Assembly (NCBI RefSeq): GCF_902167635.1
Contig: NZ_CABHMS010000001.1
Coordinates: 744,001-808,000 of the forward strand
Direction: 5' to 3'
DNA from: Chitinophaga vietnamensis
GTDB taxonomy: Bacteria > Bacteroidota > Bacteroidia > Chitinophagales > Chitinophagaceae
Length of the DNA stretch: 64,000 nt
The position numbers and the translations under genes are program-made. How positions within the stretch are numbered: position 1 is the stretch's first letter; each line of letters opens with the position of its first letter. The notes under the pieces were generated by a model. That model was not told the DNA's origin. It ran no database searches and worked only from the letters and a program-made list of their open reading frames with translations. Positions 46,394-55,614 of this stretch are shown one piece after another.

Positions 46394-47221
46394 ATGAAAA
46401 CTCAAGCATTTCTGTTTCTTATCTGTCTTTTTGCAGGCGCCACGATGGTATCCTGTCAGAAAGATCATTCGCAGAGCAAAACTGATGGACCTAAAATCGC
46501 AGATGCGGTGTTAGCCCAAATCAAAGCAAAAGGTTTCAGTACGTCGAATGTACACGCAGTAAACGGTGGTTACCTGGTAGAAGGTGACATCTTTTTAAGC
46601 GACAAAGATCTCGCTAAAAAAGGTGGTGTAAATACCAAAGTCAGAGTAGCTAAAACCGAACAGTATTCCACCAATAACCTGGTAAATGGCTTACCTCGCA
46701 CTATTACGGTGAAAGTGGTGAACCTGGGTTCTGCTTTCGTGCAGGGTACCGACCTGGCTATCCAGCGCTATAATGCATTGGGCCTGCGTTTGCAGTTCCA
46801 GCGTATCACCAGCGGCACAGCGGATATCACCATTCAGGGCTTTAACCAGGGCCCCAGCGGTGGTTATATTACCCTGGGATCATCCGGTTTTCCTGATGAC
46901 TACGGCAACCCTTATTACCTGGTACAGATGAATACCAATTCAGCTGCCTATGGCAGCAACCCGAACGTATATTATGTTGGTTCCGTGATCCAACATGAGA
47001 TCGGCCACTGCATTGGTATGCGCCACACGGATTATATGGACCGTTCCTATAGCTGCGGCGGCGATCCGATAGATGAAGGCGACGGCGGTGTGGGCGCTGT
47101 ATGGATCGATGGCACACCCAGCGGTCCCGATGCCAACTCCTGGATGCTCGCCTGCTCCAACGGCGGCAACCGTACTTTCAACAGCAATGATATCATTGCT
47201 TTGAATTACCTCTATCAATAA
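46394..47221 (+). CDS. M57-type dual-action HEIGH metallopeptidase, lipoprotein
   Basis: 275 residues; lipoprotein signal ending ATMVSC (about Cys21). Catalytic zinc motif HEIGHCIGMRH at residues 201-211, as in the peptidase M57 family. The N-terminal part has a domain of unknown type. The chain ends in GNRTFNSNDIIALNYLYQ. Location is surface or periplasm. It is next to the LanB locus and could in principle be a leader peptidase, but a 330-bp gap separates it and M57 proteins occur widely outside RiPP loci. A terminator follows at 47251. Confidence 0.88.
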   Translation: MKTQAFLFLICLFAGATMVSCQKDHSQSKTDGPKIADAVLAQIKAKGFSTSNVHAVNGGYLVEGDIFLSDKDLAKKGGVNTKVRVAKTEQYSTNNLVNGLPRTITVKVVNLGSAFVQGTDLAIQRYNALGLRLQFQRITSGTADITIQGFNQGPSGGYITLGSSGFPDDYGNPYYLVQMNTNSAAYGSNPNVYYVGSVIQHEIGHCIGMRHTDYMDRSYSCGGDPIDEGDGGVGAVWIDGTPSGPDANSWMLACSNGGNRTFNSNDIIALNYLYQ

Positions 47222-47250
47222 CATATCACCAGCTCTGCATGAAAGATTCA

Positions 47251-47283
47251 GGTTACGCCCCGCCCGGGGTGTAACCTTTTTTT
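47251..47283 (+). terminator. Terminator of the M57 peptidase gene
   Basis: Eleven-base stem GGTTACGCCCC / GGGGTGTAACC (one G:T wobble) with a 4-nt loop, then seven T. Confidence 0.85.
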
Positions 47284-47360
47284 GGGCCCAATGGGGGGCA
47301 GGGCTCATCTGCGGCGTCATATGAATAACTTAGACCTACACTGATTAGAAATTGTAATTG

Positions 47361-49880
47361 ATGACGCGCACCTGCAACTGCTTAATGAAAGCGTGGGTGG
47401 TATTGGTTTGTCTGTTGCTGCTAGCAAGAAACGTTTGTGCACAAGGTTCCGTCATGATTCACGGGAAAGTGGTGAACAAATTCACAGAGGAGCCTTTGCC
47501 ATTTGCCACTGTGTACTGGAAGAGCGCCGGTTTCGGCGCCATGACTGATAGCACCGGCGCTTTCAGTCTGAAGAAAAGTCATATAACCACAGATACGCTG
47601 GTTACGCGTTACGTAGGATATGTGCAGCAATACCTCCCTTTACCGCAAACCGGCCATACACCGCTGATCATAGCGCTGGAAGCCGCCATGAAAGAGGGCG
47701 TGGAGATAAAAGCCCATATGGACAAAGGCCTCGTATGGTGGCGCCAGGTTGTAGCGCATAAAGATGTCAACGCCCCCGCACATTACAACACCTACTACGC
47801 AGAGCTGTACAATAAACTGGAAATAGATCTCGCCAACATCAACAAAGAACGCTGGGAACATAATAAGCTGTTCAAGCCCTATACGGCCATCATCCAGCGC
47901 ATGGATACTACTTCTGAACAAAAGCCTTTCCTGCCCGTATTCCTCACCGAATCTGTTTCTGACTACTATGTAGCCGCCGCGCCACCACGCATACGGGAAG
48001 AGATCCGCGCCATCAATACCAGCGGCATTAAAAATGAATCCGTGCTGGAATACCTCGGCGGTATTAACCAGAAAGTGAATTGCTACGATAACTACCTCTA
48101 TATCTTCGGACGTGAATTTGTAAGTCCCGTAGGCGTTACAGGCGATAAATACTATCATTACAAAGGGCTTGACACCGTTACCGTAAACGGGCAGCAATAT
48201 TTTCATCTGGCCTTCAGTCCCAAAAGAGAGGGCGAGAATACCTTCTCCGGAGATTGCTGGATACAGCGCCGCACCTGGGCTTTACAGAAGATCAGCCTGT
48301 CGGTTTCCGGGGCTGTTAATATCAACTTTGTGAAGCGGCTCGATATCATACAGGAGTTCAGTCAGCTGAATGAACATGAATGGGTGGTGGCCAAAGACCG
48401 TGTGATCATAGAGCTGGCGCCGATGGGCAAGCATAAGACTACTTTCATCGGAAGGAAAACAACCTTGTATCGCAACATCGCGGTGAACCGCGAGGATATC
48501 AACAGTAAGTTAGAGGCTAATAAAAGTAAAGAGCAGGTGGTAGTGAGCGATAGCGCCCTGCCCGCCGGAAAGGCTTACCTGGCGGAGCACCGGCCGGAAT
48601 CGCTGAGCCTCAATGAGCAACATGCGATTACGTTGGTAGATACCTTACGCGCCATGCCGGCATTCCGGCGTTTGAGTAATACGGTTACTTTTTTGGTAGA
48701 TGGCCATATTAAACTGGGCAAAGTGGAAATAGGCCCCTGGTACAAATGGGTGAGCCGCAACCGCCTCGAAGGCATGCGTTTCCGTTTCGACCTGGGTACC
48801 ACGCCGGAGTTCAGCCGTAACCTGCGCCTGTTTGGCTACCTCGCCTACGGCTGCAAAGACGAATCGCTGAAAGGCAAGATGGCCGTGTCTTACAGGCTGC
48901 CGAGCGACAAAGGCTGGAGCCTGATGGCCTACTGGAAAGATGATATCGACAATACGCAACGCGGCTTCAACGGAGAAGAAGTATCGCTCGATAATATTTT
49001 CGGACAGATAGTGCGGCGCCACGGCATCCCACAGAAATTTATGCGGGAAAATGAAATGAAGTTCGCGGTTACCAAAACCTTTCCATCACATTTCTCTATA
49101 GAAGGTAGCACGGCGCGTACCGTGTATACCACCTTCGATCCCTTACCGCCACATAAGATGTACCTGCCGGACGATGAAGACCGGAGCCATGTAGTGAATA
49201 CGGCTTTCCAGCTGAAGTTCCGCTATGCTCCCGGAGAAAAAGAGATCCGTACTTTCCGCAAGGTGCGCAGGCTGAAAGGCAATCAGCCGGTAACGGAGCT
49301 GAGCTATACCTTTGCGCCCTCGGGCGTGCTGGCCAGCAAATACAATTACCAGAAGCTGAACATGAGCATCACGCATCAGTTCCAGATACCGCGCTGGGGC
49401 CGTGTAAACTACATGGTGTATGCAGGGAAGATATTCGCAGACAAGATACCATTCATGTTATTGCAGATGCATCCCGGCAATGAAACCTATTATTACAACA
49501 AGGAAGCATTCAGTTTGATGAACAAATATGAGTTCTTCAGCGATCGTTATGCGGGTGTGAACATCGAACATAATTTCGATGGAAAGTTATTGAACCTCCT
49601 GCCTTTCATGCGCAGAACCGGCGTACGCCAGTTCTGGAACCTGAAAGCAGTTACCGGCGATCTCTCCCACGCCAATAAAGTGTATAACAATATTGAATAC
49701 GGAAAATATTATGGCATGCGCTCATTGAATGGAAAAGTATATACAGAGGTGGGCACAGGTTTCGACAATATCTTCCGTTTCTTCCGGGTAGATGCTGTAT
49801 GGCGCTTCTATCCGCAGAAAGCAAATGTATCTTATCTCAGCAACTTCGGCGTGTTTGGCAGTTTCCGCTTGCAGTTCTGA
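47361..49880 (+). CDS. DUF5686-type outer-membrane protein with carboxypeptidase-D-like domain
   Basis: 839 residues from the ATG at 47361. Signal peptide ending near CLLLLARNVCA. N-terminal carboxypeptidase-D regulatory-like domain (MIHGKVVNKFTEEPLPFATV ... DSTGAFSL) at about 28-115. The large remainder looks like a beta-barrel or repeated beta-hairpins, ending in SYLSNFGVFGSFRLQF, matching the DUF5686 pattern seen in Bacteroidota. These are often linked with TonB systems; function not established. The gene has no close downstream partner. Confidence 0.8.
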   Translation: MTRTCNCLMKAWVVLVCLLLLARNVCAQGSVMIHGKVVNKFTEEPLPFATVYWKSAGFGAMTDSTGAFSLKKSHITTDTLVTRYVGYVQQYLPLPQTGHTPLIIALEAAMKEGVEIKAHMDKGLVWWRQVVAHKDVNAPAHYNTYYAELYNKLEIDLANINKERWEHNKLFKPYTAIIQRMDTTSEQKPFLPVFLTESVSDYYVAAAPPRIREEIRAINTSGIKNESVLEYLGGINQKVNCYDNYLYIFGREFVSPVGVTGDKYYHYKGLDTVTVNGQQYFHLAFSPKREGENTFSGDCWIQRRTWALQKISLSVSGAVNINFVKRLDIIQEFSQLNEHEWVVAKDRVIIELAPMGKHKTTFIGRKTTLYRNIAVNREDINSKLEANKSKEQVVVSDSALPAGKAYLAEHRPESLSLNEQHAITLVDTLRAMPAFRRLSNTVTFLVDGHIKLGKVEIGPWYKWVSRNRLEGMRFRFDLGTTPEFSRNLRLFGYLAYGCKDESLKGKMAVSYRLPSDKGWSLMAYWKDDIDNTQRGFNGEEVSLDNIFGQIVRRHGIPQKFMRENEMKFAVTKTFPSHFSIEGSTARTVYTTFDPLPPHKMYLPDDEDRSHVVNTAFQLKFRYAPGEKEIRTFRKVRRLKGNQPVTELSYTFAPSGVLASKYNYQKLNMSITHQFQIPRWGRVNYMVYAGKIFADKIPFMLLQMHPGNETYYYNKEAFSLMNKYEFFSDRYAGVNIEHNFDGKLLNLLPFMRRTGVRQFWNLKAVTGDLSHANKVYNNIEYGKYYGMRSLNGKVYTEVGTGFDNIFRFFRVDAVWRFYPQKANVSYLSNFGVFGSFRLQF

Positions 49881-49900
49881 CGATATTCGTACGTGTTAAC

Positions 49901-50026
49901 ATTTCGCCCCTACGGGGCGAGATGTCATCAGCAATGCGTTGCTACCAATATTCCGCCCCTACGGGGCGTAGCATTGGCAAAAGAGACAACCGCCCCGTAG
50001 GGGCGGAATATTGGTAGGGGCGAAAT
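49901..50026. repeat. Nested CGCCCCTACGGGGCG palindromes
   Basis: Three 15-bp palindromes at 49905-49919 and 49954-49968 (CGCCCCTACGGGGCG) and 49991-50005 (its inverted form) lie in 100 bp. They nest in a larger inverted repeat with 26-bp perfect arms (TACCAATATTCCGCCCCTAC... at 49943-49968 with 49991-50016), and a shorter outer arm pair is at 49901-49912 and 50015-50026. Such GC-rich intergenic repeats are known in Bacteroidota and other genomes. It follows the DUF5686 gene and may stop transcription or fold as RNA. Confidence 0.9.
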
Positions 50027-50064
50027 ATTAATAACCATTCGTTCATCTGATAAACCTATGTGCC

Positions 50065-50265
50065 ATGAGTATGCAACAAGCCAGACTTATTACTGTATTG
50101 AGTGCCGTGATGTCGCCTTTTGTGATCGCGCTTTGGATCAGTGCACTTGTTCCGGAGCGGGATGACGAGATCGTTGGCCTGTCTGTTTTCTTCACCCTGA
50201 TCATGAGTTTATGCTATCTGCTCGGCAAACGTAGCCAGGCGCTTCACCGGAGTATGACGAGATAA
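50065..50265 (+). CDS. Small two-helix membrane protein, hypothetical
   Basis: 66 residues, MSMQQARLITVLSAVMSPF at the start. Two hydrophobic helices (VLSAVMSPFVIALWISAL and LSVFFTLIMSLCYLL) joined by an acidic loop (PERDDE), with a basic C-terminus. Own terminator at 50269. No family recognised. Confidence 0.65.
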   Translation: MSMQQARLITVLSAVMSPFVIALWISALVPERDDEIVGLSVFFTLIMSLCYLLGKRSQALHRSMTR

Positions 50266-50268
50266 AAT

Positions 50269-50293
50269 AAAACCCGCGGCTGCCGCGGGTTTT
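50269..50293. terminator. Bidirectional terminator between convergent genes
   Basis: Twelve-base arms AAAACCCGCGGC / GCCGCGGGTTTT around a single T (practical loop 3 or more), with T-runs in both directions. Serves the small membrane gene and the subtilase gene. Confidence 0.85.
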
Positions 50294-50309
50294 ACTATTA
50301 TCCTTTAAT

Positions 50310-51767
50310 TTATTGCAAAGACTGAATGGCCGCTTTGATATTAGGCAGCGGCCCGATATGTCCGCCGCTTCCTTGTGCGGTGCCGGTGTTGATCAGCAAG
50401 GTGCGCATTGCTCTGGGCGCCAATACTCCACCTTTATTCAACTTATACCATGATTGCACGGCGATCACCGCAGATGCTACGATAGGCGTGGCAGAAGAGG
50501 TGCCGGAGAAATCGTTGGCATAATCCTTATTCAGGCCGCCATTGTATAAAGATCCGTAGCCGGTGGTGGTAACGGTCCAGTCGCCCCAACCCTGTAAATG
50601 CACGTTGGCGCCATAGGTGGAGAAGCTGGCTTTGTTCCGGCCTGATTTCGTGCCGGCGCCTGCGATGATGGCGCCATTGTCGCCACGATTGCGGTAGCTG
50701 GCATAGAAAGGATCATCAAGGTTTTGATTGCCGTTGCCGGCGGCGGCTACCACAATGATGCCGGAATCCGTTGCTGTTTTAGTGATATCCCATACTGCCT
50801 GGTTATAATCGGCGGGAACATATTGGCCTCCTTGTCCGCCGGTTTGCATTTCATATAAGAAAACATCTCCGCGGCGGAGCCGGGCCAGTCCTGCTGCAAT
50901 GCCACCGGGGCGGCCATTTACGCGTTCGGAGATCACATACATACTGTCGGCGCCGTATACCATACCGGTTACACCGAAGCCGTTGTTTTGCGCCAGCAGG
51001 ATGCCTGCTACGGCAGTGCCATGATCTTTATATTGATCATCCGGCGGTGGCAGCACTTCGATGGCCCTGGCGCCAATGAGGTCTTCGTGGTTTTTGTTGA
51101 AGCCCCATTCGATGTCCGCGATCCGTATGCCAGCGCCGGTGATGCCTAACGACCACGCATATACGGCGTTGATGCCCCGTACGGTGGCATCGGTGGCATC
51201 TACATCGTTACGGTAATACTGTTGTGCGGAAAAGTCGGGCGTAGCGGGCGGCGGCGGCGGCGTTACCGGCTCCATGGCGGCGTATTCCACGATGTCGAGC
51301 TTTTCAAACTCATTGGCCAGCGCGAGCACATCGGCGGGCGCCATGGCGCTGGCTTCTTTCACGTACATCAGGCCTCTGAAGGCGTAGCGGTTGAAAACGC
51401 CTGGCGCCACAGCGGCTGCACGGCCCTGCTTCATCGCAGCTTTTTCTTCAGGGGCAAAGGGGATCGCCTGCTCATAGTTGTAGGCGTTGATACCGCCGGA
51501 AGACCTGCCCCAGGCCTGTGCGGCATCGGCGGTGCGCTGATCCGCAAATACGGGTTTGTTTTTTTCAACAGCCAGTATCTCGGCTGCCTTGAATTTTACC
51601 AGCAGGCGGTATTGATCTACGCCTGGCGTGATGCGGTTCTGGCCTTTCAATCCGCCGGAACTATTTACCTGGTTAACAGGGTTGTTGGCAGGGGTGTCCT
51701 GTGCTCTCTTGGTACATCCTGCAATGCTTAAACATAGCGCAAAGGCTAACAAAAGACGAGTTTTCAT
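50310..51767 (-). CDS. S8 subtilisin-family serine protease, lipoprotein
   Basis: 485 residues; lipoprotein signal ending LSIAGC (Cys18). A propeptide-like part reaches about residue 200. The catalytic triad is Asp218 (RIADIEWGFN), His249 (DHGTAVAGI) and Ser424 (DFSGTSSATP), with the oxyanion Asn in AAAGNGN near 345. Surface or periplasmic protease. A Pro-rich stretch (TPPPPPATPDF) links the propeptide and enzyme. Confidence 0.95.
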   Translation of the reverse strand: MKTRLLLAFALCLSIAGCTKRAQDTPANNPVNQVNSSGGLKGQNRITPGVDQYRLLVKFKAAEILAVEKNKPVFADQRTADAAQAWGRSSGGINAYNYEQAIPFAPEEKAAMKQGRAAAVAPGVFNRYAFRGLMYVKEASAMAPADVLALANEFEKLDIVEYAAMEPVTPPPPPATPDFSAQQYYRNDVDATDATVRGINAVYAWSLGITGAGIRIADIEWGFNKNHEDLIGARAIEVLPPPDDQYKDHGTAVAGILLAQNNGFGVTGMVYGADSMYVISERVNGRPGGIAAGLARLRRGDVFLYEMQTGGQGGQYVPADYNQAVWDITKTATDSGIIVVAAAGNGNQNLDDPFYASYRNRGDNGAIIAGAGTKSGRNKASFSTYGANVHLQGWGDWTVTTTGYGSLYNGGLNKDYANDFSGTSSATPIVASAVIAVQSWYKLNKGGVLAPRAMRTLLINTGTAQGSGGHIGPLPNIKAAIQSLQ

Positions 51768-51945
51768 GATGTATGTATTGTGGTTGATGGAAAAATGCTA
51801 CAGTATGCTTAAAGTACAGTTCACTGTGTCAGTTACGGGTTAATGTCTAAATTAACGATTATGGGCAGCATTATGTTCGCGGTGACGCACCAATATAATG
51901 TAAAACCTGACCGTAATTATATAACTGCCTCCATTCTTATTCATC

Positions 51946-51953
51946 TAATTTTG
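51946..51953 (+). promoter_or_regulatory. Bacteroidota -7 box of the copper ATPase gene (TAATTTTG)
   Basis: Perfect TAnnTTTG, 25 bp before the ATG at 51979. No -33 TTG at the normal spacing. Confidence 0.5.
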
Positions 51954-51978
51954 TGTCATCAATCATAAATATACATCT

Positions 51979-54057
51979 ATGGAAAGCCATCAGCACGAAC
52001 AGCATCACGGACATGAGCATCATCATGAACAACATCAGCATCACGATCACCATCACCATCACCATCAACATCAGCATCATGATCATCACAAGGGCCATGA
52101 CAGCACCGGTGGCCATAATGAACATGCCGGTCATCATACCGGGGATTTCCTGAAACGCTTTTGGGTATGCCTGGTGATCACCATGCCGCTGTTGCTGCTG
52201 TCGCACATGATACAAACATGGTTGGGAGTAGAGTGGTCTTTCGCTGGCGATCAATATTTATTGCTGGCATTAAGCACTTTCATTTTCTTCTATGGCGGTT
52301 GGCCTTTCCTGACAGGAATGGTAAGTGAACTGAAATGGAAAAACCCTGGCATGATGACGCTGGTGGCAGTAGCCATTACTACCGCCTATAGCTACAGCGT
52401 GGCTGTGGTATTCGGTTTGCGCGGCATGGACTTCTTCTGGGAACTGGCCACTTTGATCGATATCATGTTGCTCGGCCACTGGCTGGAAATGAAATCGCAG
52501 ATGGCGGCATCCCGCGCGCTGGAATCACTGGTAGAACTGTTGCCTGCTGTGGTGCACGTAGAACGTCATGGACAGGTATCCGATATTCCTTTGAAAGATT
52601 TACAGCACAACGATGTGGTGCTGGTGAAGCCAGGGGAGAAGATTCCGGCCGATGGCCTGATCCTCGAAGGTAACTCCGATGTAAATGAAAGCATGCTCAC
52701 CGGCGAGAGCCTGCCAGTGAAGAAAAGCAAAGATGCCAAAGTGATCGGCGGCGCCGTGAATGGCAGCGGCGCATTGAAAATACAGGTAACCGGCACCGGT
52801 GGCGACAGCTATCTCAATAAAGTAATTACCCTCGTACAATCTGCACAGGGCGCGAAATCCAAAACGCAAAACCTCGCGAATAAAGTGGCGAAATGGCTCA
52901 CCATTGTTGCTATCAGTGTAGGCGTGATCACCTTCATCGTTTGGCTGATGGCGGGCAAGGAATTGTCTTTCGCATTGGAAAGAATGGTAACGGTGATGGT
53001 CACTTCCTGTCCGCATGCACTGGGCGTAGCTATTCCGCTGGTAGTGGCGATCTCTACTTCCCTTTCTGCGGTGCATGGCTTGCTGATCCGCAACCGTACT
53101 GCATTTGAGAATGCGCGAAAACTTACTACCATCATCTTTGATAAAACCGGCACACTCACCAAAGGATCTTTTGAAGTACAGCAGATGATTCCCCTGAATA
53201 ATACATTTTCCGCCGATGACCTGCTGCGCTATGCCGCTGCGGTACAGCAAAACTCCGAGCACCATATTGCGCAAGGTATCATGCGGAAACTGAAAGAGAA
53301 AGGAATGGAGCTGTGGAAATCTGCTGACTTTACGTATATGCAGGGGATAGGCGTGAAAGCTGTGGTGAACGGGAAAGATATAGTAGTTGCTGGTCCTAAC
53401 TATTTCAAGCAGCAGCATATCGCCATGCCGGTTGTTCCTGCGGAAGTGGATCAGTCAACCGATACGGTGGTATTTGTATGGATAGATCATCAACCCGCTG
53501 GTATCATCACGCTGGCGGATGGCCTGCGGGAAAGCGCCGCCGCAGCTATCGCTGCATTGAAAAATATGAACATCAAATCCTTCCTGCTTACCGGCGACAA
53601 TGAGCAAGTAGCTGCCGTCGTTGCGAAGAAACTCAATATGGATGGTTATCTGGCTAATGTACTGCCACATGAAAAGCAGCAGAAAGTAAAAGACTTCCAG
53701 GATAAAGGCGAGATTGTAGCCATGACCGGCGACGGCGTGAACGATGCGCCCGCCCTTGCACAGGCTGATGTGGGCATCGCGGTAGGATCAGGCACAGATG
53801 TGGCAGCAGAAACTGCGGACATCATCCTGGTTAACTCCGATCCGAAAGATGTAGTACAGATGATCGCATTTGGCCGGGCCACTTACCGCAAAATGGTACA
53901 GAACCTGTTGTGGGCCGTAGGTTACAATGTGATCGCCATACCGCTGGCTGCGGGTGTCTTATATCCTTCTTTTGTGCTAAGCCCGGCCACGGGCGCGGTG
54001 TTGATGAGTTTGAGCACCGTGGTGGTGGCGATCAATGCGAAGTTGCTAAAGGTATAA
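51979..54057 (+). CDS. copB: P1B-3-type (CopB-like) copper-transporting ATPase with His-rich N-terminus
   Basis: 692 residues. The first 53 residues hold 27 His, a metal-binding tail. The membrane metal site is CPH (Cys344-Pro-His346 in MVTSCPHALGVAIPL), which marks the P1B-3 group (CopB, Cu(II) or Cu(I)/Ag export). Phosphorylation Asp388 is in FDKTGTLTKG, actuator TGE in SMLTGESLPVK, hinge GDGVND near 583. The nucleotide-binding HP motif is replaced by His428-His429 (NSEHHIAQGI). Eight membrane helices expected. Exports copper from the cytosol. Its last codons and stop are part of the palindrome at 54047-54104. Confidence 0.92.
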   Translation: MESHQHEQHHGHEHHHEQHQHHDHHHHHHQHQHHDHHKGHDSTGGHNEHAGHHTGDFLKRFWVCLVITMPLLLLSHMIQTWLGVEWSFAGDQYLLLALSTFIFFYGGWPFLTGMVSELKWKNPGMMTLVAVAITTAYSYSVAVVFGLRGMDFFWELATLIDIMLLGHWLEMKSQMAASRALESLVELLPAVVHVERHGQVSDIPLKDLQHNDVVLVKPGEKIPADGLILEGNSDVNESMLTGESLPVKKSKDAKVIGGAVNGSGALKIQVTGTGGDSYLNKVITLVQSAQGAKSKTQNLANKVAKWLTIVAISVGVITFIVWLMAGKELSFALERMVTVMVTSCPHALGVAIPLVVAISTSLSAVHGLLIRNRTAFENARKLTTIIFDKTGTLTKGSFEVQQMIPLNNTFSADDLLRYAAAVQQNSEHHIAQGIMRKLKEKGMELWKSADFTYMQGIGVKAVVNGKDIVVAGPNYFKQQHIAMPVVPAEVDQSTDTVVFVWIDHQPAGIITLADGLRESAAAAIAALKNMNIKSFLLTGDNEQVAAVVAKKLNMDGYLANVLPHEKQQKVKDFQDKGEIVAMTGDGVNDAPALAQADVGIAVGSGTDVAAETADIILVNSDPKDVVQMIAFGRATYRKMVQNLLWAVGYNVIAIPLAAGVLYPSFVLSPATGAVLMSLSTVVVAINAKLLKV

Positions 54058-54104
54058 AAAACAAATGAGCGCCACCTGGCGCTCATTTGTTTTTTATACC
54101 TTTA
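54047..54104. terminator. 58-bp perfect palindrome that spans the stop codon of the copper ATPase
   Basis: 28-bp perfect arms (54047-54074 with 54077-54104) with a 2-bp centre; the left arm includes the last codons and the TAA stop (54055-54057) and the right arm ends 4 bp before the next gene at 54109. T-runs lie inside both arms, so it may act as a terminator in both directions. Confidence 0.85.
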
Positions 54105-54108
54105 ACGG

Positions 54109-55572
54109 ATGAAATCCATATCACTGCGAAAAGCTATCCGCAATGGACTGGTAGATGACATCGCCACTAACCTCGAGTTTATTGATGAAAATGTTCCTGA
54201 CCTGCGTGTCATGATCTTCGATGAAGACGTAGTAACAGATGACCAATTCGATCTTTATGAGATGTATACAGAAGAACATATTGCCGGTTGCATCTTCAAA
54301 AAAAATCTTACTGTCCACAACTCCATCATCGATTACGAACCTGATACTTATTCCGCCTTTCTGCTGATTAATGGCGACCTGTCGTGTACCAACCTGGTAG
54401 CGGGTTGTACGGAGATCATTGTAAACGGGAATGTGCAGGTGCAGGATACTTTCATTGGCTATTATAATCATGGTCGTGTGGAGATAAAGGGTAACCTGCA
54501 TGCGCGTGTATGGATAGAGGACGACCATCAGACGGAAGTGCGTGGAACAGTCACGGCGGCGGCCTATTCCGATTTTGCAGAATGGCGGGAACTTTTGTTG
54601 CCGGCGGTGGCAGATGAACTGGTGAAAGATAATTACCTGTTTGCAGGAAATGCCGCACTGATATCACGTATCGCCGCCGGGAAACCGGTGTTCGGGCAAG
54701 GCGCGGAACGTACCGGTATCACTGCCGAAGATTTCCAGCGCGTGGTGAATACTTCTTTATTTGCACCAGGTGTGGATAAGCTGGTAATAGACGTTGATAG
54801 CTGGTATATCTCAATTACCAGGGGCCGCAATATCTTCCTGAAAAATAAAATGGAGCAACAATCCTATTCGCTTGCTGTAGATGAAGAAGGAACGTATTAT
54901 ATGTTGTACGAATTACCAGACAGGGAATGGGAAGAGATACCCGGTGTGGAATCCCCGCAGTGGGAGCGGTTGTTGAGATATTTTCCCCGGGCGTTGCGCA
55001 TCCTGCAAGCGCAAGAAAGATGGAATGAACAGTATAAACGAAAGATGGCGCCGGAGCCGCTTTGGAAGGGCATCTGGCAACTCATCCCTTCTGATGATAC
55101 GGCTGCTTTTCAGCCGGTGGCTACCGATATCATGAACCGCGTATTATATGCCGCCGCCTACCCATATGCGTATATACATGCACGTTATACAGAAGAAAGC
55201 GCGCGGCGCGGATTGGCAGCTGCGCCGGAATGGCTGAGCGCCATCGCGCTGGTGGATGGTCTGTTGCAGCACCAGCTGATCGCCGAGCTGTCTGTTTATC
55301 AACCCCTGTCTGCACAACTCGATCTCCTGAATGTAGTGGTGGCCAAATACTGGAATACCACGCTCAATCTCCATGACGACTACGCCGATGCGCCGATCGA
55401 TGATGACTACCTGAAACTGGTCAATGGCCAGCTGGCGGCATTCGGCATCGGGGTGATGCGCCTGGATGCAGGCATTGACAACTACCTGCTGGCCTGCGTA
55501 CAACTCCATGCCACAGACGCTTTGCGCGAAGGCCTGCAAGCCGCTAATGTACAGCTGATCTACCCGGCGTAA
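54109..55572 (+). CDS. Hypothetical protein with beta-solenoid-like N-terminal region
   Basis: 487 residues, no signal peptide. Residues about 70-150 show repeated short hydrophobic-Gly-Asn patterns (FLLINGDLSCTNLVAGC, TEIIVNGNVQVQDTFIGYY, HGRVEIKGNLHARVWIE) of the sort seen in bactofilin-like or polymer-forming beta-solenoids. The remaining 330 residues are unlike anything I recognise. Cytoplasmic. It starts 4 bp after the palindrome, and 51 bp after the ATPase stop. Confidence 0.75.
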   Translation: MKSISLRKAIRNGLVDDIATNLEFIDENVPDLRVMIFDEDVVTDDQFDLYEMYTEEHIAGCIFKKNLTVHNSIIDYEPDTYSAFLLINGDLSCTNLVAGCTEIIVNGNVQVQDTFIGYYNHGRVEIKGNLHARVWIEDDHQTEVRGTVTAAAYSDFAEWRELLLPAVADELVKDNYLFAGNAALISRIAAGKPVFGQGAERTGITAEDFQRVVNTSLFAPGVDKLVIDVDSWYISITRGRNIFLKNKMEQQSYSLAVDEEGTYYMLYELPDREWEEIPGVESPQWERLLRYFPRALRILQAQERWNEQYKRKMAPEPLWKGIWQLIPSDDTAAFQPVATDIMNRVLYAAAYPYAYIHARYTEESARRGLAAAPEWLSAIALVDGLLQHQLIAELSVYQPLSAQLDLLNVVVAKYWNTTLNLHDDYADAPIDDDYLKLVNGQLAAFGIGVMRLDAGIDNYLLACVQLHATDALREGLQAANVQLIYPA

Positions 55573-55577
55573 AGTAA

Positions 55578-55601
55578 ACTTGCTTTTGTCAAGTATTTTT
55601 G
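55578..55601 (+). promoter_or_regulatory. MarR gene promoter and probable operator
   Basis: A perfect -7 box TATTTTTG at 55594-55601 overlaps an inverted repeat ACTTG-(7 bp)-CAAGT at 55578-55594, just before the ATG at 55615. This is the usual layout for autoregulation by a MarR repressor. Confidence 0.55.
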
Positions 55602-55614
55602 CGTAAATTAGCGT

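Noticed and set aside
46394-47221. The M57 peptidase as a RiPP leader peptidase
   Set aside because: A 330-bp gap separates it from LanB and the family is common outside RiPP loci, so I did not include it in the candidate system.
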